From Agaricus subrufescens (taxonomy: Eukaryota > Basidiomycota > Agaricomycetes > Agaricales > Agaricaceae): a DNA stretch of 64,000 bases. Shown here piece after piece: positions 32,353-45,181 of the stretch (positions within the stretch are counted from its first letter, which is position 1; the number at the start of each line of letters is the position of its first letter). The notes beneath the pieces are model-generated. The model was not told the DNA's origin. It did not search any database and saw nothing but the letters and a program-made list of their open reading frames with translations. Where the stretch lies: NCBI GenBank assembly GCA_029945375.1, contig JAQOTE010000025.1, positions 1 through 64,000 of the forward strand, given 5' to 3'. A program made the position numbers and the translations under genes.

Positions 32353-35300
32353 ATGTCCCCGCAACAGCAGGATGCCAGTGGCTTCGGACGACCTCGCCAA
32401 CGTGCAAATACCACCTCATTCGCGTCCTCATTCGGTTGGCGCCGATATAAACCCGATAGTGCTTCCCCATCTCCCATAAATACGCCCCAAATGCCACATC
32501 AACACCAACACCACCACCAGCCACTTTCCCTGGCTGCCATCATCGACGCCCTCCGGCCTCCCGCTGTCCCGAGTCTTGCACATGCGCGAACTCTTGCAAG
32601 TCTCTTGAGCACCGCTTCACCACTTCCCCGTCCCACTGTCGTTCAACCGATTATATCTTCTCTATGCGACTCCAATAATCCACCATCTCTACAGGCTGTG
32701 GGTTTCGACGTCCTCTCATCGTACTGGGAGAACCCAGAAGTGGGTTCCGCAGAGACTGCGGATCGTCTATCTTTCTTCTCTCTATTTCTGGGTCCTACAA
32801 CTGTGTGGACTGCAGATCTTTGGGAGCCCAAATTCAAAGCCCTGAGAGCACTCACAAAATATGGTACCGATATCGTCGGCATTGAAACCGCCCTAATCGA
32901 TCTATTAAAACGGTGGCTAAAGGGTGCATTCGATGGTTTACTGGATGTGAGCGGGGAGTTGGATCGGTCCGAGCAAATGGAACGGGAGAAGAGTGTAGAT
33001 GTTCTATTCAAGTTTTTGTCCGATATCCTCAACAGAACCGAAAATATCGCTAGGCTTCCAGAACACACCGTTCACCTCATGATAGACTTCTACGCGAGTC
33101 TCGTTGATCACTCAATTATCTCTCGAAAGGAATCAGATTTATCGAGTGACTCCCCAATAGTATCCGATCCAACAACAACGCCGCAAGCTTTTGGATCACA
33201 TCGACGAAACACTTCCTCACTTTCGATGTCATCTCTCACATCTCCATCTACGCCGATAGTTCCATCCACACACCAGATTCTAGTTAAACCTCCCGCCGAG
33301 ATTGCAATTACGATATATCTTGATTATCTCTCGACACAAATCAAAACATTATCTCCGGCGCTTCTCAAAAACATCATGCCTCTGTTATTTCGCGCTCTTG
33401 CCATCTGCGCTTCCCCGCTCCCTCGTCTCAGTGTTCTGTCTCAACCACTCAAGAAGCCACAATTGGAGGACCGAATTTTGGAAACCTTGGTGTCTGTATA
33501 CACAGGACCTTACTCGACTACATGTGTGGGAATTCATAAGCGGTGCCTACTACCTATGTTCCCTACTGAAGGAATGGTCTCAGTAGAAGAAAGAGGGCAT
33601 ACATCGCAACCAAGTCCACAGAAAATTTCAAGAGTGCCTCTTCAGCTTGGTCTACTCACTGCTCTGGGAGGTTACAGAATGATGCGAATGCGACTCCGGC
33701 AGCTTCTTATCATAAGGCTAGCGAGGGCGTACATATCACGAGAAGTGTCTTATTCCTACACCGGTGCCCCCTCACATCTTGAATTGGAGCAGGAGCTGAT
33801 GGAGAAGGCGTGGCCAAGAGACGACTACCTTCCAAATGCAGACATTGGTATTGGCAGTGTAGCAAACGGCTGGGATCCTCGTCGAGTAGGGTCGGCTGTG
33901 GCTGACGGTGTATCTGCATGGATCGATTGGATTGGTGAAGGACCCCACACACCCGGTATCAATCAAATGGACAAGGAATTGTTCAGAAGTAACTGGGACG
34001 ATGAACGCCATCAGGTGGACAAAATTCTAGAAGAAGCTGCAGGGATGCTCAAGGATCTCTTGCAAGAGGCCGACTCTCGAGAAGACGATAATCCGAATTT
34101 GAATGACGAGGAAGCAGCTTTTGTTGGCGGAGTGTTATACAATCTCTGTAAATATGTCATTTCTTTGAGGTGAGCAAAGTTTTCAATGATCAGCGCGCTT
34201 CTAACTGTTGTTTTTGTAGGAATCCGGATGGTTCTCCGTACATAATTCCGCTGGACAACCCTATTAGCGCACCTACGCCCTTGCTGAAATCGATCACTTC
34301 TCTACTTGCAAGAGATCATACCAGCAACTTAAACCCTCTTCTCTCGACTACTTTAATTTCCATCGCCGAACACCTCACAGACACAGACACTGCGCGGCTT
34401 CCTGAGCTCATGTTAGATCAACATGACCTATCCCCTACCTCTCCCGACTGGTTGCAAAATTGGGAGAATCTACTTGGAAACTCGGTTGCACTCAGCTCCC
34501 AGCGCCCTCTAACGAAAAGTGCCTCTTTGGAAGCACTCGCTATCGTTTACGACGTCGTGAGGGATATGGAATCATATCGTCGACCACTCGCAGATCTGGT
34601 TCTCAGGTTCTGTGAGAAATGGGTTGGAGCCCCAGATATAGAGAGTGAAGATGGTGGTCCCCTTTGGAAAGTGCTCGGTGAGGAGATTGTACTTCGAGCA
34701 ACTGAATCCTCCGACGGAGAGAGCGATGATATTAACGCTATCATTGATTTACTCAAGACGGTAGCCTCTGAACCATCTGTGGAAGAAGCAGCAGATAGGG
34801 CCGATGCCCAATCAGCACTGTCGGGCGAGTCACAGCTGCCATCCCCTTCCATCGGAACGAGTATTCCGTCTTCCTCGAATCTCGTTTCTCCTATTCTTTC
34901 CCGTATGCAATCCGAGTTTCACGGTATTGGCAAAGAGAAAGACAAGGAATCCGCAATCCCTTCTGTCATGTCCTTGCTCTCATCTTTTACCTCCGGCAAC
35001 GCTTCCCGATCTCAATCGATCCAACCACCTATCACAGAGGATGTTCCGGAAGTGGTACCTGAACCCGAGAAGCCTAAATCTTTACCTCGTGTGGTATCGG
35101 CAGTCTCAGCGCTCGTGGACGCTTTTGCTCAATTATCCTTCACCTCTTATGTGCTTCAGGGTCACCTACATCGCCTTGCTCTTCGCCTCTACAAAATTCT
35201 CCTGGGCATTTTAGCGAACGGGCGGTCTGCGAGGGGCAGGGTCACTGTTCTCCAGTTTCTCATGCGACTCCGCGCTGACAGCGACCACAACATCTTCTTT

Positions 35301-37903
35301 ATCTCCAAATCCTTTGATAAGGATGGCCTGGTATCGCACTTGTCAAGTTTGATCGGCCGGTCGTCTCTCCCAGCAACAGAAAGGCATATCGAGGATCCAG
35401 AGGACGGCTACTCGGAAACGAGAAAGTCACGCCCGAATGTTCAGGAGCGGGAAGAGAAGGCACGGAGTGGGCATGGCATTGGCAGATTATCCCGGTCAAC
35501 AGGAAGCCGCAGTCGTTCTCGGGCTCCTGCCAGAACTTCGTCTACTGAAGTTACCAGAAAACCGCGTTCGCCCCTCTGGCATTATCCAGAGAAATTTCCA
35601 TTTGTGATCGCAGACAGTGATTCCTCCAGCGAAGCGCTCATATCATATAGTATTGACGGCCCGAATGATCTTGTGTTAGGAATTTCTGAATATCTTAAGG
35701 TCGTCATAGGCATACTGGAGAAAGAGACTAGTTGGGATGTCCTATCCTATGTGCTTTGCCATTTACCTACTCAGCTGGCCAACAAACATCTCTTCTGTGG
35801 GCCGCTTTGCAGTCAACTCATCTCGCGCCTTCTTAACGTGTTTTGTACTGGAATTTTGAATGGGGAATTGGGTTTCCACGTCGTAGCATGGCCGCCTGGG
35901 TTAAAGCCCAGAGATGCACAAGGGCTGGCATACCGCTCGTTATCCGTGCTAGTTAGTTACAGAAAATGCTTCGAACCGAAGCAACGTCATGTTCTGGTCG
36001 AAGTTTTCCAGCAGGGACTCGACGGCCAACTTTCCACTATCAAATGTTGTTTGCATGCTCTGACTCTATCCGCATTCGAACTTCGCATATCTGTCACAAA
36101 GTGTTTACCGCGAATCTTAGAGAAGTTATCGCAGATCATGTCAAATCCCAATATGTCTGTCCACATTCTAGGGTTTCTCACTATCGTCGGAACCATCCCC
36201 GCACTATATGCGAACTTTACGGAGGCAGACTATAAGATGGTATTTGGTGTCGCTCTACAATATCTGCAACACTACAATCGCCAGAACGCATCACCGACAA
36301 TATCATGGGCCCTGTCACAATACGTTCGCATCATGTCGTACACAACTGTATACGTCTGGTTCCTGGCTCTCAAACTTCCGGATCGTCCCAGACACATACC
36401 CTACATCACCCGACAACTGCTACTCGCGAACGAGGCAAAGAAAGAGGTTGATATCGCAACTGAAGTGTGCTTTGATTGGCTTGCCAGAAATGCCTTTGCG
36501 TCTGCTGATCCACGCCCCGCGAATTCAGCTTTTAGCGAGGTCATTCTGAATCCCGCTAGCCACCCCTCCGATCCTAGTCCCTCAGGAGTCATTCAGACGA
36601 CGAAGTCATGGATAGTAGGCACGGCAGTCGTTACTATTCGAACGCTACCACGCGCAGGCTGGGTTGAAATTCTTTCCCGACGGTCATCTGGGTTTTCAAA
36701 ATTAGTTTGTCACATCGAGAATGTTCCGATGGTGGGCCCTGGAGATGTGTCACCGGATATCGTGTCCGTACCTGCAGGTCTCATGCTGGGTAAAACGCCT
36801 ACGCAGGTTATATCGGCCACGGGGGCAATTGAAGATGACAGACAGAATTCAGAAGTGCGTATCATTTACTATGACTTTTCTCGTGCTCACCACTGCAATA
36901 GGATGAATTACAGAGTGCCTTGGTTCCCCAAAAAGTCGACGATTCAACTGAGCCACCGCGACCTGATTCAATCACCGGATACGTCTGGAGTAAATCGGCT
37001 CCATCCCAGAGACGAAAAGACGTAGCCCTAGATCCATCATACGTTGCATTACAACTCTCTAGTTATCCCTTTGGAAATCTCAACGCGCGAAAAGTGGAGG
37101 ACTCCCCTGTGCTACAACGGTTTCTCTCAACACTTGATCGGATTCCTGTGATAGATACTCACAAAGTCGGCATCATGTACGTTGCTCCTGGGCAGACTGA
37201 TGAACGAGAAATTCTTGGAAATTCTCATGGTTCGCCCGCATACACGCACTTCCTTGAAGGCCTTGGTCGACTTGTCAATTTACGAGGACAAGTCGACGTT
37301 TACGCCGGAGGCCTCGATCCGGACGAAGATGGAGAGTATGCATACGCCTGGTGGGACGATATAGGACAAATCTTGTATCATACTGCGACCATGATGCCGT
37401 CTCATGAGCACGATCCGCATTTCAACTTCAAAAAACGCCACATCGGAAACGACTACGTCAGGATTGTTTGGAATGATTCCGGGGGATCCTACCGTTTCGA
37501 CACCTTGACAACTCAATTCCAATTCGTGAACATCTTAATCGAACCTCATTCTCTCGGCGCAGTCGCGGCTTTCTCTACTCTAAACGATCATGATTACTTT
37601 AAAGTGACTGTTCAGCAAGCTCCTGGCATGACGGAATTTGCGCCAGTAGGGTGCTTCAAGTTGATATCCGCCGAAAACCTTCCTCTTTTAGTTCGCCAGC
37701 TTAGTTTGTTGGCGGACTGGTTTGCTTCAGTGTTCGCCGAAACTCAAAAAGATACCGCTCGCGTCGAAGTGACAACCAATTGGTCTGCACGCTTACAATC
37801 TATTCGTCGCTTCATGGCCCAACTTCCCGAACAAGAGCGAGTTGAAACTCCCGAGGGTATTTTTGGTCAAGAATCTTCTCGGGATTTCACAAATACCTTC
37901 TAG
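32353..37903 (+). CDS. TSC2: tuberin, TSC complex RapGAP-type GTPase activator
   Basis: Tuberin is the catalytic subunit of the TSC complex, a GAP for Rheb that restrains TORC1. Three exons (32353-34169, 34220-36854, 36902-37903) with 50- and 47-bp introns give 1817 residues, close to the human length. The N-terminal two-thirds is alpha-solenoid with the tuberin-type domain. Ser-rich low-complexity segments lie near residues 280-310 and 810-1040. The RapGAP domain occupies roughly 1530-1790. Its catalytic Asn-thumb helix reads KRHIGNDYVRIVWND near residue 1665. The ATG at 32353 is the first in an open frame of over 600 codons. The gene is convergent with GEN1 across 114 bp. Confidence 0.96.
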
Positions 37904-38017
37904 ATCAATCTCTCATGGGTTGTAAACGGACAATTTATTTGTACCGTATGTTAACTAGTTTCAAGGGTAGTGTACAACATAGCAATATACATTGTTCATT
38001 TTTTTAAACTGTACAAA

Positions 38018-40975
38018 CTAAGTCAAATCAATAACGTCGTCGACGTTTGTAGATCTTGGTATGGGGGTAGCCGCTTTCCTAGCGCGAGCTAGTTGGAGCG
38101 GAGCGACATTTGGTTGTGAGATACTAGTATATCCAGTATCAGACTCGTCATCGGAGATGTTTATAGTAATCGGGCCTCCTTTATCAGGCACCTTATGTCG
38201 TGGAGAAATTTGTTTTCTTGATTTGCGAGGTGATTTAGGGACTTGTTGGCTATCGCTCGAGCCTGATCTACTCTCCGGCCGTCTACGGGCATTTTCTAGA
38301 TAAGATGACAACGTCGTTTGTGCGGATTTCTTGCTGTTCTTTTGAGAATGCCTTGTGGGTAGGGAACGTTGTTTGGGGTTCTCGTCGTCAGAAAGGGAAA
38401 TATATCCGTGAATCTTACTGGGTTTGGACACTCTCATTGGTTGTACCGTCTGATATGCATCGGCTGGTAACTCTTCATCAGAATCACTTAGTGCGAGTGT
38501 TTTTTCAATCATTTTCGAGGAAGGTAAGGAGGATGGAGGGGGTGTGCGTTCATCGAAAATTGCCGCTACCTGTTGGATCTTAGAGGTGCTTGTGGCTCGA
38601 GAAGATGAGGGCTTAGTGGCTGCGGGAACCGAAGATTTGATACGTATGACGGGTAGTTCACCCTCATCTTCTGAAGTCAACGCAGGCATAGCTGAAACCA
38701 TGCGCGAAGAGGGGGCCGATCGGGGAGCAGTTTGATGAGAAGCTGTATGCTTGACTTTGGATGTTCCAATGGGTTGAGAGGACTGTCTGATGGTAGTTGG
38801 GACCGGGCGTCGAGAACCCGCGAGGACAGGTTGTCCATCATCATCATTATCGTCTGAGTTTAACGCGAGCGTATCTTCAATGGTTTCTAACAAGGAATAA
38901 CCCGACTGCAGGGTGCATTTATTAGAGGTCGCAGCCCCTCCCTTATCCCTAGATGGATTAACAACTCGAGAAGAGGAATGTTGTGTATTGATTGGAGCTG
39001 AACGTTTGGCAAGAGCGATGCCGGGTATAACAGGTAGTTCACCCTCGTTTTCTGTACTCTCTTCCTCTTCTTCCCTTCTGACATCAAGTGAAGGGGATCG
39101 TTGGGGTCGACGTTTTGAGGGCGTCTGAGGAAGAAATTCGTTGAGTGTCCCATCCTGAAGGATTCTGGTTCCAGATATTTGCGTCGATTGTTCCGGTTTA
39201 GAAACAGCTTTCTTTTTCGAAGGTGCTTTCTTCTGTTTCTTTCGCTCCTTTTTCTCTTGAAACGCCTTGACCAGATTCTTCTCCACGATCTCAACCATAC
39301 AGGCAGGCATCCAAAGTCGTAAATGACACTCCGAGTCAACTGGTTCTGTGGCTTTCTTCTCCTTCTGACTTCCACCACCACCACCACCACCATCTTCATC
39401 ATCCGCATTCTCTTCTTCATCAGAATCCCACTCATTCGGACCTTCTGGTTGGCGCAGACCCTTGATGCCAGATTCTGCTAATCGGACAAGTTGGGCTGGT
39501 GCGACTTCGACTCGATATTCAAGTAATTTGTCGGTGGATACATGATTTCGTTCGAGAGAGATGCATACAATGAGATTCGTATCAGAGTCCTCAACTTCAG
39601 GAGTATGTTCATCGTCCAAGTGCATATTTGAAAAATGTTTGGCGATCATTTTGGATGGCGTGCGGTAGTCTTCATCATCATACTGAGAAGCAGAGATCTG
39701 GTCCACGTCCAATACTGCTCGTCGCAATATCCGTAGGACGGCCCCAGGCCAGATGATCGTCCTGAAGCGTTTGATGATAGCTTCCTTGTAACCCCATTCA
39801 AAGTAGAGTTCACAAGCAGCGGCCAGTAAAGCAAAGTTGGGTTCCTTGGACCATGTTATAGTGGGGTTTCTGCCGGTGTGTCCGAGGCTTTCAGAGGTGA
39901 TTGGCTGAGCATAGGAGAGCAAGACGTCGATATTGGGAAAGGTATCTGGTACGGAATTTGCGAGGGAGATGTGTCGTTTTTTCAAAAAACCTTTGGAGTT
40001 GGTTTTCAGTTCATGCTTCAGTTCATTACGCCAATCATCGAGAAAATCAGCTAGTTCTTCTCGTGAGAGCTTGTTTGTTGCTTCAAAGAGAGTATCTCCG
40101 AGTCCGCAACGAGCCAAGGAATGAGCGGTAACCATCCCACATTTGTTCAGTCCTTCTGCATAATCACCTCCGCTCAGTAACCCAATGAGGATAAGGCCAC
40201 CACGACTGAGTTGAATATCCTCATGATCCTGGATATCGTTTGAACGAAAGACACGAGTGTGGTTCTTGTCATCTTTGCCTTCAGAGTTTAACACCGGGTT
40301 GGCCTTGTTTCCGGATAGGTTGTTACTCTGACTATCTCAGGGGATTAGATGACGAAGAATGTTTGAAGGAAAGAATAGCTCACTTGCGAATGACGGTCAA
40401 CGCTCCAAACAAAAAATTGTCAACATCGTCAGATAGGATACCGTCAATGACGCCAATGCGGTTGAGATAGGCTAGTTCGGCCTCAGCTTCGCCAGGGGCC
40501 TGGGATACACACTTGAACAATCTACTATGAGATAAGGAAGCGGGGGATAGCGTACCGTTCTCCATTCAAATCCAAAAGCCTCGACGATAGTCTTCATGCC
40601 TGTAATAAGCTTGTTGGAAGACTTGTTGATGCGTTTTCCTCTCTTGAAATCGGGACGCTTAGGCCCATCAAACACAAAGAGGGGAAGAAAGGGTGCCTTC
40701 ATGAGTGTAGCACAGCGAAAAAACAAAGTCCGCAAGACGGGATTTTCGCCTTCTTTTCCATACTCGGCATGGAAGAACCAGATACTTGCGTCGATGCCTA
40801 TTCGGTAGCCGCGAAGACCTTTTGGGTTGGCTTGAAATCCCTCTTTGACGGCAAGCTCTGTCAGAGACCTGGTTTTGGCAGCGGGTTTGAGAACCTGAAG
40901 AGAAGATGAGAATGGGAGATTGGATTTGAATAGTGGGAGAGAGAAACGTACATCCCAGAGGCCAGCTACGCCCAT
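38018..40975 (-). CDS. YEN1: XPG/Rad2-family Holliday junction resolvase GEN1/Yen1
   Basis: This is a structure-selective endonuclease that cuts Holliday junctions symmetrically. Four exons (40952-40975, 40556-40894, 40384-40511, 38018-40331) give 934 residues. The N-terminus MGVAGLWDVLKPA is the GEN1/Yen1 start. XPG-N carries RIGIDASIWFFHAEYG. XPG-I has APGEAEAELAYLNRIGVIDG and SDDVDNFLFGA with the acidic metal ligands. The H2TH region is LIGLLSGGDYAEGLNKCG. A chromodomain-like segment and a long acidic, Ser-rich tail follow, ending NVDDVIDLT. The tail has several SP/TP sites, consistent with cell-cycle phosphorylation as in Yen1. A retroelement lies close upstream of the start. Confidence 0.94.
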
Positions 40976-41589
40976 CGGACGCGGTGCAGTTCCAACTTAA
41001 TTGAACGCGGTCACATGTTCAACGTATACTCCAATAAGATTTTCCCAGTTGATTTGTTTGGTGCTGTACGAATCGGGATGAAAGAGAACACAAAATCTTT
41101 AAGTCAATTAAATATGAAGTAATTAATATGACTGGGCGATTTTGTGTGATTTGCGGAGGCCCGGCGGCCGAGGGGGGCACGTGATCCTGGGTATCGGCAA
41201 ACACCGTGGGAGGAGCACGGGCCCTCGGAACGGAAGAAGAATTTATTTTTATTTCACTCAGCGGATCAAAAATATTTCAACCCCGGAGGCTGGAAACTGA
41301 AGGTGTAGGGAAGATGGAGGTGCGAGAAGAAAGAAAGAGGGTTTTTGGAAGGGGGGCACCTCCAAGGAGAACTGGGGGTTGAAATGTGAGAAGGAGAGAG
41401 AAAGGAAGTGAAATAAAATAAATTCGGGGCCGCCGGGGCCTGAGCGAAAGGAAAAGCAACCTGGCGCTCGAAACGGACACCAGGAGGCTGTACCAGACGG
41501 AGCGGAGCTCACACCAGGTGAGGATGGACGTGAGAAGGGCCAGGCAAGCCTAGCCCAGATGAGGTACGGTCCGACCATAAAGATCATGT

Positions 41590-43284
41590 TTATTGTACAG
41601 TAAGGTTACATGAAGACCCAAAAGTACTCATGATTGACGAGGTGCGACTGACCTGTTCCTTTGAATAAGCGAGGGAGGTGTTCAGGGGAATGATGTCTTC
41701 AACGCGCCGCCAGTAGAGGAGGAAGGCTGTCAAAGTCCAACCACCTGTGGCTGCAACCACATCTGGTGGAACACCAGCAAGCAGGAGGGCGACTGCGCCA
41801 CCTATGCGGAACGAGTGACCGGATATGTGTGGGCTGCGAAGAGAACCCCAGGCAGAGGATATGTGAGCCAGGAAAGTGTCCTTGAGCATGTGCGTCCAGC
41901 CCGCAGTTGGGGACTTGAAAGCGAAGATGGATGTGTCAGGCGGTGGGTTGCTGTTCACCCGCAAATGGTTGACCAGAGCTGCCACTGGACACAGTGCGTC
42001 ATCACGACTCGTTAGAACCACCAGAAAACCGTTGGAGCGTGTCGTCTTGGTCCAAGGTATATGAAAGGAAAGAGAGAAAGCGCCGTTGGGTAGCGAGGAG
42101 AGGGAGAACTGCGTTGCCCTTGTGCCATGGAAGGTGGGATTGAAGGTGTCAGGGGAAGGAACGGTGGTCTCACCGAGGCGCCGGCAGCCGAAGAAGGAAG
42201 TGGTGGCAGTTGCCCAAACAGCAGCGTGGAACGAGGTGTTGAGGTCCAGGGACTGGAGCAGTCGTCTGAGGTGGTCTAGCGAGACCGGGGGCCGAGGAGG
42301 GCGCTTGAACTTGGCACCCTGGCGGTCCGCTGCTCATCGGATGAGATGGATACGTTCGCAGTTGCCCAACCAGGGGGCACAGTGAACAATGTGCCATGAG
42401 CGGAGGCCCGAGAGCCATTGGTTGACCGTCTTGCCGCTATGAGAACCAACAAAGGAGGAGGCAAAGGCAACTAAAAGGTCTGCAGAAGCCGGCATCCGGT
42501 CCTCCTCGGAAATGTGCCAGTCATCACAAAATTGGTTGAAACGTAAAAGGCCCGCCGCATATGAAGACCTGGTGTTGGGGGCGAGGCCCTCCAGCACTGC
42601 AGACTTGGATCGCTCAACGAGGACGGCTGGGAGTTTTGCACGTGAGGAGATCCTTGAGGCTATTGCATAAGGTGAGGTCCATTCTCCGAGACGATCCTTG
42701 GCCCCAACCTGCGGTCTGAAGAACGATGGGGAGAGGGAGGAGGATGCAGAAGGAGGGTTGTTGCTAACAGAAGCAGAGTGGAAACGGCGGTCGTAGGATC
42801 GAGAGCGAGTGGCCGTGGCATGCCCTGTGCGGTCTGCGGGTGCCGAGGCGGGAGGCAAAGGATGAGCTGCACCTCTCGGGACTGGTGGTCTGTGATAACA
42901 CAATGATGGATGATATTGGTGAATACAGGAGACAGCTATAAAGACTGACAAAGATGTGGAATGAACTAAAATCGAGTCCTGAGGCGGATGTATGCGCGAA
43001 GGATCAGGAGCGCTCGAAGATGTTGCGCAGAATACATGGAAGTCGAAGGCAAAAGGAAAAGCGGAAGCCATCAGGGCCTGGAATACCTCGAGAAATCGGG
43101 TCAGCAGGATTGTTCCCCGATTCAATATAGACGAAGGAAGGAAGAATGAGACGAGGCGTGAGAACAGAATAAGTACGTCTAATGGACATGTTAATATAAA
43201 AGTTTGGGCTACGTCCCTTCCCCATGGCGCCAATAGTGCCCTGGTTGTCTGAGTGTATGATGACCCTCGTCTCGTGCAAGTCAA
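41590..43284 (-). pseudogene. tyrosine recombinase ORF with one in-frame stop
   Basis: The N-terminal core-binding domain has LAPNTRSSYAAGLLRFNQFC, typical of phage-type recombinases in basidiomycete retroelements. The catalytic part has HISGHSFRIGGA (His-x-x-Arg box) and FLLYWRR, whose Tyr is the expected nucleophile. Both halves are in one frame, broken only by TGA at 42334-42336. A CGA arginine there would restore the frame, as in relatives. The 5' part of the open frame overlaps the RT frame and is not real coding. A 3' intron beginning at gtcagt after YSKEQ is possible. Confidence 0.82.
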
Positions 43285-45181
43285 GGATGTCCAGGATGTA
43301 GACCAGGAGCTCTACAGCTAGCGTCTCCAGCCAGCCGATGTCTCTGCCCGGGACCTTCCAATCAGGACTAAGTTTGAACGCCATCCAACGATTGTCGATG
43401 ACAATGCCAATGCCCCAAGAGGTACTAGCATCCACATAAATGTTGAGTGCTGAGACGGGGCCAGGAGGGTGAATGGGGCGGCTAAAGGAAGTATCTGACA
43501 GCTGTGCAAGCCACCATCTCAGGTCAGATAGGAGAGCGCGAGAGGGGTAGCGGCGGGTGTAGACATCACCATTGAAGGTGGCCGCAAAATTGGAAAGAGA
43601 GGGAAGGCGCGAACGGCCGTCTGTGTAGACGAAGGAAGCGTAGCAAAGGGTGCCGTGTAGTCTTTCGACATCGCGAAGTTGACAGCGGCTGGTGGAAAAA
43701 CAGTCTAGGAAGCGGGAGACACGAGTGAAGTATTTGGAGCGCTTGTGAGGGGGTAGGGAAACGGTCTTGCCCTCGATGTCCCAGGATAGGCCAATGAAGG
43801 TAAATGTGCCATAAAATCCATCGGTGCCCTTGTCTGGGTGCCAGGGGATCCTGAGTGGGGCAACAAGGGCGAGAGCCCTCGCCTTGTCATACGGGTATGT
43901 CACGAGAGGCGGGGTGTCGCTGAAGGATAGCGGAAAACGAAAGAGGGCCAAGTCGTCCTCGTATTTGACTATGGGCTTGACACCCATGGCGCACCAGATA
44001 TCCACTGCGGCATTGATGATTTGCCCCGCGTTACCACTGGCCGAAGAGGCCCCAAAAGGGTGAGCATGGTCTATGTAGAAATTGCCAGGGCGGCCTTGGA
44101 AGACCAGCCAGGGTTTATGATCAGGGATGACGGGGCATGTGCGATGGAACTTTGCAATGTCAACGGTACAGGCTTGTGTGCCTGGTGGCGCAAGCGCGAC
44201 CTGAATGAAAGCAGTCAGCGTTGTGACTGGAGAAGGATGAGACCGGATGACGGTCGGAAGGGGAGGCCAAAAATGGCCGGCGCTTATGAAAGCTAAAGGA
44301 CTCACCAGCTCAGCTACCTGGGCGGCAGTGTCAAAGCGAGTAGGAAAAAGAGTCGTCCGAATGAATGAGTTGACGGACATGATGGAAGAGCTGGCCTTGG
44401 ACAAGTGCCGGCATATGCGGATTTTGTCAGGCTCCCCTGGGGCTTGGGGTTGGGATACGACGACAAGAGGGGAGGATTGGAAGTGGCCCCGCAAGATGGA
44501 AAAGATTTGAGAAGAAGAAAATGGTCCGTCAATACGGCCGGAAGAGACTTCTCCAGAGAGATAGTCGTCAACAAGACCAGGGTGAACAAAGATGGAAGGA
44601 TGATTATGTAGGATATTAGTGCTCGTGAGAGCGGGCATATGGCCTATTGGAAAGCCTTGGCGAAGGGAAAGTACAAGATCGGGGTATGAACTCGAAAGTT
44701 TGAACTTGTCAAGAAAGAAATCGAAAGCAGAAGGGTCATATGGAGTGATCGTTTTTTGGAATATCTCGGGTCGAGTGTGGATAGATGGGTTGAAGTGGGG
44801 GCGCCGCACGACGGAATCTAGGAGGTGGGGGTAGGAAAGGCGCGGGGGTTGTTGGAAGGCCACTGCCTCAGGGCTGGGTGTTGGGTGAACGGCGACAAGA
44901 CCAGCCGAAAGCTGGGTGGGGGCCGCCGCAGAAGGTGCAGGCATGGGTACGAGCGCAGGTGGGGGGGCATGACTTGTTCGTGAAATTGGCGAGGTTGAAC
45001 AAGAAACAAGGTTTGGTGCCATCCGGAAGGAGGAGCTTGCCGTCGGTGACGTGGCAGTATGAGGATTTTCCATCATCAAAGGAGTCGGAAAAATTGCGGG
45101 AGATGTGGACGAACACGGTGTGATCTTTGGCGCAGGCGAGGCAGAAACCTGGGCGTGAGGAGGATGGTTTTGTCGGACCAT
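43004..45181 (-). CDS. reverse transcriptase-RNase H of the YR element
   Basis: This frame carries RT palm motifs, including ACTVDIAKFHRTCPV and the active-site KYEDDLALF, a variant of YxDD. RNase H follows with IYVDASTSWGIGI, WLETLAVELL and IIHSDNQGTIGAM supplying the Asp-Glu-Asp set, and ESGNNPADPISRG. A probable in-frame intron of about 105 nt lies within the RT: donor gtgagt after AAQVAEL, acceptor cattcag before VALAPPG. The upstream 200 residues overlap Gag in another frame and are unlikely to be translated from 45181, so a splice or frameshift from Gag is expected. Confidence 0.82.
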   Translation of the reverse strand: MVRQNHPPHAQVSASPAPKITPCSSTSPAIFPTPLMMENPHTATSPTASSSFRMAPNLVSCSTSPISRTSHAPPPALVPMPAPSAAAPTQLSAGLVAVHPTPSPEAVAFQQPPRLSYPHLLDSVVRRPHFNPSIHTRPEIFQKTITPYDPSAFDFFLDKFKLSSSYPDLVLSLRQGFPIGHMPALTSTNILHNHPSIFVHPGLVDDYLSGEVSSGRIDGPFSSSQIFSILRGHFQSSPLVVVSQPQAPGEPDKIRICRHLSKASSSIMSVNSFIRTTLFPTRFDTAAQVAELVSPLAFISAGHFWPPLPTVIRSHPSPVTTLTAFIQVALAPPGTQACTVDIAKFHRTCPVIPDHKPWLVFQGRPGNFYIDHAHPFGASSASGNAGQIINAAVDIWCAMGVKPIVKYEDDLALFRFPLSFSDTPPLVTYPYDKARALALVAPLRIPWHPDKGTDGFYGTFTFIGLSWDIEGKTVSLPPHKRSKYFTRVSRFLDCFSTSRCQLRDVERLHGTLCYASFVYTDGRSRLPSLSNFAATFNGDVYTRRYPSRALLSDLRWWLAQLSDTSFSRPIHPPGPVSALNIYVDASTSWGIGIVIDNRWMAFKLSPDWKVPGRDIGWLETLAVELLVYILDILDLHETRVIIHSDNQGTIGAMGKGRSPNFYINMSIRRTYSVLTPRLILPSFVYIESGNNPADPISRGIPGPDGFRFSFCLRLPCILRNIFERS